A DNA stretch of 10,408 bases from Chitinophaga pinensis (GTDB taxonomy: Bacteria > Bacteroidota > Bacteroidia > Flavobacteriales_D > Crocinitomicaceae), in the NCBI GenBank assembly GCA_945868555.1, contig CAMBMC010000065.1, forward strand, positions 1-10,408. The letters are read 5' to 3'. The notes below the pieces were generated by a model. It ran no database searches and had not been told where the DNA came from. It saw only the letters and a program-made list of their open reading frames with translations. The translations under genes and the position numbers were made by a program. Shown here one piece after another: positions 1 through 7,095 of this stretch (its first letter is position 1; each line of letters opens with the position of its first letter).

Positions 1-706
1 CGAAGATATGCGTGCCGTGAATGCCGATATCATCTGTTTGCAAGAAACTAAGGCTACCGTGGATCAAGTGAAGGAAGCAGTTGCACCGCTTGGAGATTAT
101 CATGTCTATGCCAACGAGGCAGAGCGTAAAGGATATTCAGGAACAGCAATTTTGACGAAGCACCAGCCTTTGGCAGTGACGTATTATATCGGTGTTGGTG
201 AGCATGACAATGAAGGCAGAATTACCTGCGCTGAATTTGAATCGTATTATGTGGTAACGGTATATGTGCCAAATTCCGGGAGTGAGTTGGCTCGTTTGGG
301 CTATCGTCAAACCTGGGATAAAGAGTTTTTGGCGTATTTGAAAAAGTTGGAGACCAGTAAACCAGTCATTGTTTGTGGGGATTTCAATGTTGCACATAAA
401 GCAATTGACTTGGCGCGTCCGAAGGAAAATTACAACAAATCAGCAGGATTTATGCAGGAGGAAATCGACGGTATGGATGCCTTTACGTCAAATGGTTTGG
501 TAGATACCTTTCGTGTGGTAAATGGTGATGAGGTGAAGTATTCGTGGTGGAGTTACCGTGCAGGAGCCCGGGGAAAGAATATCGGCTGGAGAATCGATTA
601 TTTTTTAGTGACAGAAGCTCTAGTGCCCATGCTGGATGATGCCTTTATTCTCAATGATGTGTTGGGTTCTGACCATTGTCCGGTGGGCATTCAACTCAAG
701 GCATAA
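1..706 (+). CDS. xth: Exodeoxyribonuclease III (AP endonuclease), 5' end missing
   Basis: This is a Mg-dependent DNA repair enzyme of the endonuclease/exonuclease/phosphatase fold. It cleaves DNA at abasic sites and degrades 3' ends. The frame is open from the first base of the window. The ATG at 8 corresponds to an internal Met, because family members carry about 20 more residues with the first catalytic Asn before the segment seen here. Numbered from that Met, the visible motifs are LQETK with the metal-binding Glu13, GDFNVAH (Asp125, Asn127), the WRIDYFLV segment near 194-201 and the terminal GSDHCPVG with the catalytic Asp222/His223 pair. The C-terminal part is therefore complete and intact. 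The stop TAA is at 704-706 and runs straight into a terminator hairpin. The family call is firm; the subtype (ExoA/XthA) rests on overall resemblance. Confidence 0.95.
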   Translation, partial: EDMRAVNADIICLQETKATVDQVKEAVAPLGDYHVYANEAERKGYSGTAILTKHQPLAVTYYIGVGEHDNEGRITCAEFESYYVVTVYVPNSGSELARLGYRQTWDKEFLAYLKKLETSKPVIVCGDFNVAHKAIDLARPKENYNKSAGFMQEEIDGMDAFTSNGLVDTFRVVNGDEVKYSWWSYRAGARGKNIGWRIDYFLVTEALVPMLDDAFILNDVLGSDHCPVGIQLKA

Positions 707-737
707 AAAAAGCCACTCGAAAGTGGCTTTATGCATT
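704..737. terminator. Bidirectional terminator between xth and the small secreted peptide gene
   Basis: A perfect 9-bp stem, AAAGCCACT (709-717) with AGTGGCTTT (722-730), closes a CGAA loop. On the minus strand the stem is followed at once by a run of T (the A-run at 705-711 on +), a classic intrinsic terminator for the minus-strand peptide gene. On the plus strand the T-run comes after a short ATGCA interruption, so termination of xth is likely but less canonical. Confidence 0.85.
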
Positions 738-752
738 TTTTTGAAGCAGGAA

Positions 753-953
753 TTACTGTTTCTTCGTGCAGCAAGAACCCCCAGTTTGAGTAGCTCCTTG
801 TTGTGATGTGCAGCAAGATCCTTTTTTCTTCTTCTTTTTCTTCTTATCAACCTTAGTGATTTCTTTCGTTGCACCTGTAGATGCAGCATACGCTGTCGTT
901 GCGATTGATCCTGTGAACACCAAAAGTGCTGCAGCAAACATTAATTTTTTCAT
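753..953 (-). CDS. Small secreted Lys/Cys-rich peptide, unknown function
   Basis: I do not recognise a named family. The 66-residue product starts with a clean Sec signal peptide: MKK, then a hydrophobic stretch at about 4-18, then an AYA site near residues 21-23. That predicts a mature peptide of about 43 residues in the periplasm or outside the cell. The mature part has an uninterrupted run of eight Lys (37-44) followed by two copies of GSCCT (45-49 and 59-63) separated by a Gln/Thr/Gly-rich linker. Paired vicinal cysteines could bind metal or form disulfides, and the Lys run could bind anionic polymers; both are inference. The gene follows psd by 31 bases on the same strand, has a promoter-like pair of elements in the psd 3' end, and ends before a strong terminator. 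A functional signal peptide and tidy flanks make a real gene likely despite its size. Confidence 0.75.
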   Translation of the reverse strand: MKKLMFAAALLVFTGSIATTAYAASTGATKEITKVDKKKKKKKKGSCCTSQQGATQTGGSCCTKKQ

Positions 954-970
954 AGCTTGATTGTTTTTTG

Positions 971-1001
971 TAAAAATAATTCTTTCAACTTAATTCTCCA
1001 A
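971..1001 (-). promoter_or_regulatory. Candidate Bacteroidota promoter for the small peptide gene
   Basis: On the minus strand TTG (999-1001) is followed after 20 bases by TATTTTTA (971-978). This is one mismatch from the TAnnTTTG -7 element, with the spacing usual for the primary sigma factor of this phylum. It lies 17 bases before the start codon and overlaps the last codons of psd. The call rests on motif match alone. Confidence 0.4.
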
Positions 1002-1650
1002 GTTTCGTCAATTTACCTTTGACTACGTCCCCTAAATTTACGTTAATTTTTGTTCCAATGGGCAAAAAAATATCGATTCGTGAACCAAATTTAATAAAAC
1101 CAAATTCCTCACCTGTAGTTACCTGTTGTTCAGGACGAATGTAATAGCAAATGCGTCGCGCTACTGCCCCCGCAATCTGTCTATATAAAACTTCTTTACC
1201 TGATGAATGATGAACAACCATCGTGGTGCGCTCATTCTCTGTGCTGCTCTTCGGGTGCCAGGCAACAAGAAATAAACCTGGATGGTATTTCACATAAGTT
1301 ACTTCGCCTGAAATGGGGTTGTAGTTGGCATGAACATTCATTGGGGACATGAAAATCGAAATCTGAATGCGTTTGTCTTTGAAGTATTCTGTTTCCTCCA
1401 CCTCTTCGATCACAACGACTTTTCCGTCTGCAGGACACATGATATCGGTGTCAGTAAATGAGCATGTGCGCTTAGGAATGCGGAAAAACTGAATGATTAA
1501 ATAGGCCATGACAAGCGCACCCAATGTCAGGACAAAAAATAACCACAGCCAACCCGTGAAGGTGAACAGGTAGTAATTTAAAATCTGTATTCCGGTCAAT
1601 AATGTCAGGCCAACGGCCATAATCAAATAGCCTTCTCGATGCAGCGTCAT
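985..1650 (-). CDS. psd: Phosphatidylserine decarboxylase proenzyme (short form)
   Basis: This enzyme decarboxylates phosphatidylserine to phosphatidylethanolamine at the inner membrane, the last step of the main phospholipid pathway. Two hydrophobic segments (about 10-31 and 33-56) anchor the N-terminus. The catalytic part shows CPADGKV with Asp75, MSPMNVH with His107 and the self-cleavage site FGSR with Gly189-Ser190. Ser190 becomes the pyruvoyl group of the small alpha subunit, so Asp75, His107 and Ser190 would form the autocleavage triad. At 221 residues it belongs to the short class common in Bacteroidota and Archaea, not the longer E. coli type. The start is 9 bases downstream of the cdsA stop, so the two are almost surely cotranscribed. 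They act in the same pathway, although the phosphatidylserine synthase linking them is not in this window. Confidence 0.93.
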   Translation of the reverse strand: MTLHREGYLIMAVGLTLLTGIQILNYYLFTFTGWLWLFFVLTLGALVMAYLIIQFFRIPKRTCSFTDTDIMCPADGKVVVIEEVEETEYFKDKRIQISIFMSPMNVHANYNPISGEVTYVKYHPGLFLVAWHPKSSTENERTTMVVHHSSGKEVLYRQIAGAVARRICYYIRPEQQVTTGEEFGFIKFGSRIDIFLPIGTKINVNLGDVVKGKLTKLGELS

Positions 1651-1659
1651 TTTGCTAAA

Positions 1660-2478
1660 TTAAAAATATTCATAGAACATTGACCAGCAATAAAAAAATG
1701 GAATGCCAAATAATGCGGCATCAAAGCGGTCTAGGATACCCCCGTGACCGGGTAGGATGTTGCCTGAGTCTTTGATATTCAGACTCCTTTTAAAAAGGGA
1801 CTCCAATAAATCACCAAAGATTGCACAGGGAGCAATGATTAGAGCAGAAATTACCCAAAACAGTTCTTCACCACGGTTGATGTAGGCGCCAATGACAAAA
1901 CCGAGCAGCAGGGTGAAAAGAATTCCACCGATTGTACCCTCCCATGTTTTTTTAGGAGAAATTCGCGGGAATAAAGGGGTTCGACCTAACATTCGCCCCG
2001 AAAAGTAAGCGAAGGTGTCATTTGTCCACATCAGCAGGTACATGCCAATCACATGGGGAATGGCGTTATCGGACGTACGAACATTTAAATCAATGGTCAG
2101 GTAAAAAGGAGCGACGATGTATATGATTCCAAAGACCAAGACGGAAATGTTGATGAGCGGATTTTCCTTTTTTCGCCACAATTCTTCCAATATAAGAGTG
2201 AAGAAAAGTGGAAAGATGACTACAATCGAGATGGGTTTAAAGAGTTCGAAACTGACACCAACCAAAAGCACAAAAATGAAAATCCCAATGAATACACCTA
2301 TTTCTTTGCTCACTTGAACTACTGGGTGTTCTCTGAACAAGTTGTAAAATTCGATCAATCCAAGCACCATGAAAATACTAAACACAGTAGCTTGTGCATA
2401 GGGGCTCCAAAGAATTGAACCCAATACAACGAAGGCAAATATTGCCCCTGTAATTGTGCGTTGGACGAGGTTACTCAT
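1660..2478 (-). CDS. cdsA: Phosphatidate cytidylyltransferase (CDP-diacylglycerol synthase)
   Basis: This integral membrane enzyme joins CTP and phosphatidic acid to give CDP-diacylglycerol, the precursor of all major bacterial phospholipids. The 272-residue protein is a chain of hydrophobic segments. The C-terminal third carries the full family signature at 227-253: SLFKRS, then KDSG, then PGHGGILDRFD, including the acidic residues that bind the metals. Earlier conserved pieces are WTNDTFAY (151-158) and SPKKTWEG (174-181). Length and motifs are normal for the family. It is the first gene of a two-gene unit with psd. A hairpin separates it from ftsH upstream, and a -7-like box sits 4 bases before its ATG, so it probably has its own promoter. 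No Shine-Dalgarno sequence is visible. Confidence 0.96.
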   Translation of the reverse strand: MSNLVQRTITGAIFAFVVLGSILWSPYAQATVFSIFMVLGLIEFYNLFREHPVVQVSKEIGVFIGIFIFVLLVGVSFELFKPISIVVIFPLFFTLILEELWRKKENPLINISVLVFGIIYIVAPFYLTIDLNVRTSDNAIPHVIGMYLLMWTNDTFAYFSGRMLGRTPLFPRISPKKTWEGTIGGILFTLLLGFVIGAYINRGEELFWVISALIIAPCAIFGDLLESLFKRSLNIKDSGNILPGHGGILDRFDAALFGIPFFYCWSMFYEYF

Positions 2479-2482
2479 GGTA

Positions 2483-2490
2483 CAAATTTA
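2483..2490 (-). promoter_or_regulatory. -7-like box (TAAATTTG) 4 bases before the cdsA start
   Basis: On the minus strand TAAATTTG matches TAnnTTTG exactly and ends 4 bases before the ATG. If used, transcription would start at or next to the start codon, giving a leaderless or nearly leaderless mRNA. No good TTG is seen at the usual -33 distance, so this is a half-match only. Confidence 0.35.
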
Positions 2491-2531
2491 CGATTTTTCT
2501 AAAACTTAAAATTCGTGGTCGTATACAATGA

Positions 2532-2558
2532 CAAAACCCTGCTTTTGACAGGGTTTTG
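2532..2558 (-). terminator. Hairpin between ftsH and cdsA, probable terminator or attenuator
   Basis: A perfect 10-bp stem, CAAAACCCTG (2532-2541) with CAGGGTTTTG (2549-2558), encloses a 7-base loop. On the minus strand, the direction of ftsH, the descending arm ends in GGGTTTTG, so the T-tract is inside the stem and short. Termination may be partial, letting some transcription continue from ftsH into cdsA. It lies 18 bases after the ftsH stop. Confidence 0.65.
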
Positions 2559-2575
2559 AAGTAGGAATATTCTTA

Positions 2576-4846
2576 TTATTGAGGATCTTCTGTTTTTGGT
2601 TCATCTCCTTCTGCAGGAGTTGAATTTTCTATCGAATCTTCATCGTTGGAATCAGTTGAAGCTACGTTTCCGTCGTCATTTTTTTCCTCAGTAGACTCTG
2701 TTTCTTCTTCGGGCAACTCAGGAACTTGTTCTTCAAGTACCTCCGCCAATAATGGCTCTTCTTCTTTCTCCCATTGTCTTTTCCCAAAGATTTCAATTAA
2801 GTCTTCCTTGAAAATCACCTCACTCGTCAATAGTTTCTCTGCCAAGGTCGTGAGTTTATCTTCATTTTCTGTCAGAATGCTTAATGCTCGAGCGTATTGT
2901 GCTTCAATCATTTTGGAAACTTCCTCGTCGATGACACGCGCCGTAACGTCAGAATATGGCTTTGTGAATGAATCTCGGCCTTGTGAATCATAGAAAGAAA
3001 TGTTTCCAATCCGATCGTTCAATCCGTAAATTGACACCATTGCATAAGCTTGTTTCGTTACTTTTTCAAGATCACTTAATGCACCAGTACTAATTTTTCC
3101 AAAGATTAACTTTTCAGCAGCACGCCCACCTAAAGCCGAACACATTTCATCCAAGATTTGCTCAGACGTAGTTATGCTTCGCTCTTCAGGTAAATACCAA
3201 GCAGCACCCAGTGATTGCCCTCTAGGCACAATGGTTACTTTGACCAATGGTGACGCATGTTCCAACAACCATGAAATGGTGGCGTGACCTGCCTCGTGAA
3301 AAGCAATGGTCTTTTTTTCTTCCTTAGTAATAATTTTGTTCTTTTTCTCCAAGCCTCCAACGATACGATCTACTGCATCCAAGAAGTCTTGTTTTTGAAC
3401 GAATTTTTTGTTTTTTCGAGCAGCAATCAAAGCCGCCTCATTGCACAGATTTGCGATATCTGCCCCAGAGAAACCAGGTGTTTGACGTGAAAGAAAATCA
3501 ATATCAATTCCTGGCTCAAGTTTTATTGGTTTCAAATGCACTTGGAATATTTCCTTTCGCTCATTCAAATCCGGCATATCGACATAAATCTGACGGTCAA
3601 ATCGTCCAGCACGCATCAACGCACTGTCCAGTACATCCGCTCGGTTGGTTGCCGCCAAGATGATGACTCCAGAGTTTGTTCCGAACCCGTCCATCTCGGT
3701 GAGGAGTTGATTCAAGGTGTTTTCGCGCTCATCATTTGAACCAAAACTGTTGTTTTTTCCTCGAGCCCTTCCGATGGCATCAATTTCATCGATAAAGATG
3801 ATGGATGGAGCTTTCTCTTTTGCTTGCTTAAACAAGTCACGAACGCGCGATGCGCCTACGCCAACAAACATTTCAACGAAGTCAGAACCAGAAAGTGAGA
3901 AAAACGGAACCTTCGCCTCACCGGCAACGGCTTTCGCCAAAAGTGTTTTTCCTGTTCCCGGAGGACCAACAAGCAATGCTCCTTTCGGAATTTTTGCTCC
4001 CAGTTCGGTATATCTTTTTGGATTCTTAAGGAATTCAACGATTTCAACGATTTCTTCTTTCGCACCTTGCAATCCAGCGACATCCTTAAATGTTGTATTC
4101 GTGCTTTTACTGCCTTCGTAAACCTGCGCTTTTGATTTTCCGATGTTGAAAATCTGGCCACTTCCGCCACCACCGCCGCCACCCATGCGTCGCATGACAA
4201 ACATCCAAATAACAATTAAGATGATGATCGGCAAGATGAAACTTAAAATATTACCAATGTAGTTGATCTCTTCTTCAGAGCCCATCTGAATAACGCTCAT
4301 TTTCTTTTTGCTCGACTCAGACATCTCATTTGGCCATGATTTCGCAAGGACACGATTCAATGAATCTGCAGCGCGTGAAAACTTGGATTTAGAATCTGAA
4401 TCGCTGGCAGTTTTTGACAATTCATCGACTTTCTTGCGTTGATCAATCAGTAGGTTACGCGATTTAATCTCACTATTTATTTCATCCACTTTCAATTGAA
4501 AATTACCGGCATCAATGATTTCTAACTCATAGATGGGATCAGCTTTTGTTGGCCGATTGTTTTTGGTAATGCTCTCTCGAATTGTTGCAAATTGTGAATC
4601 ACTTGATTTCGCGACAAAATCGCGTCCTTCTTTTGTGATTTTGAAATCGATACGTACTTTATTCACCAATTTGACATCTTTGACATAGCCCATTTCTGCT
4701 AAATCGAAGAAATTGTCTTCAAACTTGATCGTAACTCGACTTCCCGAGCTCATGAACAATTGAAAACCGATAATTGCGACTCCAATGAGTGCATAAATCC
4801 AATAGATTGAAAAGGGACTTTTCTTTTTGTTATTTCCTTCTGCCAT
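2576..4846 (-). CDS. ftsH: ATP-dependent zinc metalloprotease FtsH
   Basis: FtsH is a membrane-anchored hexameric AAA+ protease that pulls misassembled membrane proteins and regulatory proteins into its chamber. Domains in order: TM1 (about 12-33); a periplasmic domain (about 35-195) longer than in E. coli; TM2 (about 198-218); a glycine run (222-230); and the AAA module. The AAA module shows Walker A GPPGTGKT (294-301), pore loop Phe327 in MFVG, Walker B IIFIDEID (349-356) and a second region of homology around 399-418 with Arg412 and Arg415. The protease domain has HEAGH (517-521) and a third zinc ligand at about Asp592. The tail from about 692 to 756 is strongly acidic and low in complexity. 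At 756 residues it is longer than the roughly 645 of E. coli. All catalytic residues are present. It starts 14 bases after the rsfS stop, so the two share an operon. Confidence 0.98.
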   Translation of the reverse strand: MAEGNNKKKSPFSIYWIYALIGVAIIGFQLFMSSGSRVTIKFEDNFFDLAEMGYVKDVKLVNKVRIDFKITKEGRDFVAKSSDSQFATIRESITKNNRPTKADPIYELEIIDAGNFQLKVDEINSEIKSRNLLIDQRKKVDELSKTASDSDSKSKFSRAADSLNRVLAKSWPNEMSESSKKKMSVIQMGSEEEINYIGNILSFILPIIILIVIWMFVMRRMGGGGGGGSGQIFNIGKSKAQVYEGSKSTNTTFKDVAGLQGAKEEIVEIVEFLKNPKRYTELGAKIPKGALLVGPPGTGKTLLAKAVAGEAKVPFFSLSGSDFVEMFVGVGASRVRDLFKQAKEKAPSIIFIDEIDAIGRARGKNNSFGSNDERENTLNQLLTEMDGFGTNSGVIILAATNRADVLDSALMRAGRFDRQIYVDMPDLNERKEIFQVHLKPIKLEPGIDIDFLSRQTPGFSGADIANLCNEAALIAARKNKKFVQKQDFLDAVDRIVGGLEKKNKIITKEEKKTIAFHEAGHATISWLLEHASPLVKVTIVPRGQSLGAAWYLPEERSITTSEQILDEMCSALGGRAAEKLIFGKISTGALSDLEKVTKQAYAMVSIYGLNDRIGNISFYDSQGRDSFTKPYSDVTARVIDEEVSKMIEAQYARALSILTENEDKLTTLAEKLLTSEVIFKEDLIEIFGKRQWEKEEEPLLAEVLEEQVPELPEEETESTEEKNDDGNVASTDSNDEDSIENSTPAEGDEPKTEDPQ

Positions 4847-4860
4847 TTTGTTCTGTATGA

Positions 4861-5238
4861 TTAATTCAAATCAGGAATATCTGTTCTTTTTGCATCGGCC
4901 CAAAGGTCCTCTAGATCGTAAAATGGACGTGCATCTTTGTAGAAGATGTGTACAACGACATTCACGTAATCTAGCAATACCCATTCTGCATTGTTTTTCC
5001 CTTCGATATGCCAAGGTTTTTCTTTCAATACCTTTCGCGTATGACGCATCACAGAACTACTTACTCCTTCAACTTGGGTAGAGGATTCACCGCTGCAAAT
5101 GACGAAATAATCACATACTGCGTTTCCAATTTCCCTTAAATCCAAAACAGTAATACTCTTGGCTTTATTTTCTTGCATTCCTTCGACAATTGCATCACAC
5201 AATTTCTTGGAATCGACATCTTTTTTTGCTTTTAACAT
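4861..5238 (-). CDS. rsfS: Ribosomal silencing factor RsfS (Iojap family)
   Basis: RsfS binds ribosomal protein uL14 on the large subunit and blocks joining of the subunits, lowering translation when nutrients run out. The 125-residue protein matches the family in length. It shows the conserved CDYFVICSG block at 42-50 and the WHIEG...AEWVLLDY block at 76-91 followed by VVVHIF. These are the core of the Iojap beta sheet. It is the first gene of the minus-strand rsfS-ftsH unit and lies divergent from birA across an 81-base gap that contains a promoter candidate for it. Iojap genes often sit next to nadD in other phyla; the ftsH neighbourhood seen here is, as I recall, the Bacteroidota arrangement. 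Confidence 0.95.
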   Translation of the reverse strand: MLKAKKDVDSKKLCDAIVEGMQENKAKSITVLDLREIGNAVCDYFVICSGESSTQVEGVSSSVMRHTRKVLKEKPWHIEGKNNAEWVLLDYVNVVVHIFYKDARPFYDLEDLWADAKRTDIPDLN

Positions 5239-5258
5239 TCAATACTTATCTATAACTA

Positions 5259-5266
5259 CAAAACTA
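5259..5266 (-). promoter_or_regulatory. -7 box (TAGTTTTG) upstream of rsfS
   Basis: On the minus strand TAGTTTTG fits TAnnTTTG exactly and ends 20 bases before the rsfS ATG, a usual leader length. The -33 region is only T-rich, without a clear TTTG. It lies in the 81-base gap between rsfS and birA (5239-5319), which is very AT-rich. I see no equally good promoter for birA in that gap. Confidence 0.45.
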
Positions 5267-5319
5267 ACTTTTATTTTAACTTTATCCACCCGATAAAATG
5301 CCTTAAACACAATTGTTTC

Positions 5320-6051
5320 GTGCACATAAAATTTAAAATTACCCATTTGGAGAGTGTCGATTCAACGAGCAATTATGTTGCCACAGCCTTCGCGCAGGGT
5401 AAAATAGGGCATGGGTCGGTAATTTTGGCAGATAAGCAGACTTCTGGCAGGGGACAACGTGATTCGATTTGGCATTCGGAAGGTGGTTTGAACCTGTTGT
5501 TTTCGATTTTATTGACACCCGACAATATGTCAGCATCGGAAGGACAATCGCTCATGCACTGCACGACATTGGCACTTGTTGATCTTTTAAACTCATTTGG
5601 TGTTGATGCACAAGTCAAATGGCCCAATGATATTTATGTTGGAAACCGAAAAATGGCGGGAATTCTGATTGAAAATCAATTGACAGGCGCGCGCATTTCT
5701 CGATCCATTATTGGTGTTGGATTAAACATCAACCAAGCTGAATTTGGTGAATTAAATGCTACATCACTGTTTTTGGAGACCGGGAAATATGTTGATTTAA
5801 AGGAGGTGTTATTTCGGTTTTTGCATCATTTTAATGAGCAATGGATGAGCTTGTGTTTGAATAATATACAGCAATTAAAATCGAACTATTGTGCGCTGCT
5901 TCTTGGATTGAATGTCCTAATGACATTTGAAGATGCGAATGGTGAATTCACAGGAATGATTGCAGGTGTGGACGATTTAGGCCGCTTGCAAGTCAATACA
6001 GAGCAAGGACAAAACGTTTATGATTTAAAGGAAATTCAGTTTAAACTGTAA
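5320..6051 (+). CDS. birA: Biotin--[acetyl-CoA-carboxylase] ligase, no repressor domain
   Basis: This cytoplasmic enzyme activates biotin with ATP to biotinyl-AMP and attaches it to the lysine of biotin carboxyl carrier proteins, including that of acetyl-CoA carboxylase. The 243-residue protein has the biotinyl-AMP loop TSGRGQRD (41-48; most relatives have GRGRRG, so Gln46 and Asp48 are mild departures), KWPND (100-104), Lys111 in KMAGIL and GVGLNIN (132-138). A small C-terminal SH3-like domain follows from about 196. There is no N-terminal helix-turn-helix, so it should act only as a ligase and not repress biotin genes. The start is GTG: it places the usual HLESVDSTSNY at residues 9-19, and I find no in-frame ATG just upstream. 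The stop overlaps the end of the convergent SRPBCC gene by 11 bases. Confidence 0.94.
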   Translation: MHIKFKITHLESVDSTSNYVATAFAQGKIGHGSVILADKQTSGRGQRDSIWHSEGGLNLLFSILLTPDNMSASEGQSLMHCTTLALVDLLNSFGVDAQVKWPNDIYVGNRKMAGILIENQLTGARISRSIIGVGLNINQAEFGELNATSLFLETGKYVDLKEVLFRFLHHFNEQWMSLCLNNIQQLKSNYCALLLGLNVLMTFEDANGEFTGMIAGVDDLGRLQVNTEQGQNVYDLKEIQFKL

Positions 6052-6442
6052 AGTGATCTCGCAGTTTGTCGGACATGAAATTGAAAAGTGCAGTAAGGGG
6101 TTTTTCTACCATCATTCTCAAAAATACATTTACTTCACCGTCAAATAAAAGATAGCCTTCGCAGCCATCGTCCTTCGGTTCAATCAGTATTGATAGGTGA
6201 AAAGGAAAAGGGGTGCCTTGACCCGAGCGCATATTGATTCTTGAAGATCCTTCCGCACCATCCTGAATAAGAGAAATGATTACTCCTCCTTGTACCTTAA
6301 AAGAACATTCTGACTCGCTTGATTTCCAATCAGAAATCTTGTCTTCGGGCAGGAGATGAATGAGGTTGCGTGAATCGAGTAAAAATGAAGCAACCGCATC
6401 TGGCTTTGCAGGAACATGTACTTTGTTGCTTTCAATTTTCAT
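6041..6442 (-). CDS. SRPBCC (START-like) fold protein, function unknown
   Basis: The 133-residue protein begins with a strand, then a helix of the pattern DAVASFLLDSRNLIHLLP, and ends with a long amphipathic helix from about 108. Between them lie beta strands. This is the helix-grip layout of SRPBCC/polyketide-cyclase-like proteins, which hold hydrophobic ligands in a cavity. No signal peptide or membrane segment is seen, so it should be cytoplasmic. The ligand cannot be told from the sequence. It starts 6 bases downstream of the pyrE stop and is surely cotranscribed with it. As I recall, a small SRPBCC protein beside pyrE is common in Flavobacteriia, which argues for a conserved though unexplained link. 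The last 11 bases overlap the birA 3' end on the other strand. The fold assignment is from sequence pattern only. Confidence 0.75.
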   Translation of the reverse strand: MKIESNKVHVPAKPDAVASFLLDSRNLIHLLPEDKISDWKSSESECSFKVQGGVIISLIQDGAEGSSRINMRSGQGTPFPFHLSILIEPKDDGCEGYLLFDGEVNVFLRMMVEKPLTALFNFMSDKLRDHFTV

Positions 6443-6448
6443 GATGTC

Positions 6449-7090
6449 TTATTTTTTCCACTCACTCGGATTTTCTTTCCACTCGCGAAGTGAATCCAAA
6501 TCTTTTTCAGTGATGTATTCCTCTTTTAATGCTTCTTCTATAAGGTAGTCGTAGTTGGTCAAAGTGACAAAGTTGCACGCATGTTGTCTGAATTGCTCCT
6601 CTGCGACGTTGAAACCATACGTGAAGGTTGCCACAAGTCCTCTAACATCTAGTCCGACCTCGCGGAGTGCTTCAATGGCTTTCAAACTGCTTCCTCCGGT
6701 AGAAATAAGGTCTTCAATCACGACAACTTTCTGTCCTTTTTCGTAATGCCCTTCTATTTGGTTCCCCATTCCATGTCCTTTCGCCGTGCTTCGAACATAA
6801 ATAAAAGGCAATCCCAATTCTTGTGCTACGAGAGCTCCCTGAGCAATTCCTCCTGTTGCAACACCAGCGATGACATCAGGTTTGCCAAATTGTTCAATAA
6901 CTGCTTCTGAATAGAGTTGTCGAATAAATGTGCGAATAGCAGGATAGGACAATGTAACGCGATTGTCACAATAAATGGGCGAATTCCATCCCGATGCCCA
7001 TGTGAAAGGTGAGTTTGGTTGTAACTTCACAGCTTTCACTTGTAATAAAAATTCTGCTACTTTTAATGCTTTATCCGTGTTCAAAATCAT
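6449..7090 (-). CDS. pyrE: Orotate phosphoribosyltransferase
   Basis: PyrE transfers phosphoribose from PRPP to orotate to make orotidine 5'-monophosphate, the fifth step of de novo pyrimidine synthesis. The 213-residue product shows FTWASGWNSPIYCDNR (29-44), the flexible catalytic loop with KGHGMGNQIEG (104-114) and the PRPP-binding motif VVVIEDLISTGGSS (122-135), where the Glu-Asp pair contacts the ribose. Length and start agree with other Bacteroidota PyrE proteins, which begin with a MI(L/F)N segment. It leads a two-gene unit with the SRPBCC gene. Its start codon is separated from that of the divergent Nudix gene by only 8 bases, so its promoter must overlap the Nudix coding region or start. 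A TACATTTG box is placed accordingly. Confidence 0.97.
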   Translation of the reverse strand: MILNTDKALKVAEFLLQVKAVKLQPNSPFTWASGWNSPIYCDNRVTLSYPAIRTFIRQLYSEAVIEQFGKPDVIAGVATGGIAQGALVAQELGLPFIYVRSTAKGHGMGNQIEGHYEKGQKVVVIEDLISTGGSSLKAIEALREVGLDVRGLVATFTYGFNVAEEQFRQHACNFVTLTNYDYLIEEALKEEYITEKDLDSLREWKENPSEWKK

Positions 7091-7095
7091 AACTG

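Noticed and set aside
8..10. ATG at 8 as the real start of exodeoxyribonuclease III
   Set aside because: The protein would lack the first strand with a catalytic Asn. The frame is open to base 1, so the gene begins before the window.
812..846. A-rich Lys-run of the small peptide as a programmed frameshift site
   Set aside because: The six-A stretch is read as AAA AAA GGA after a G, which does not give the X XXY YYZ slippery pattern in frame, and the zero frame already makes a sensible protein.
620..937. 105-codon minus-strand frame across the xth end and the peptide gene
   Set aside because: It runs through the terminator hairpin and the Lys-run of the peptide gene in another frame, with no recognisable domain.
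3717..4121. 134-codon plus-strand open frame opposite ftsH, and a similar 119-codon frame on the minus strand at 3856-4215
   Set aside because: Both are shadows of the conserved FtsH AAA domain. Their translations show no domain, signal or plausible composition.
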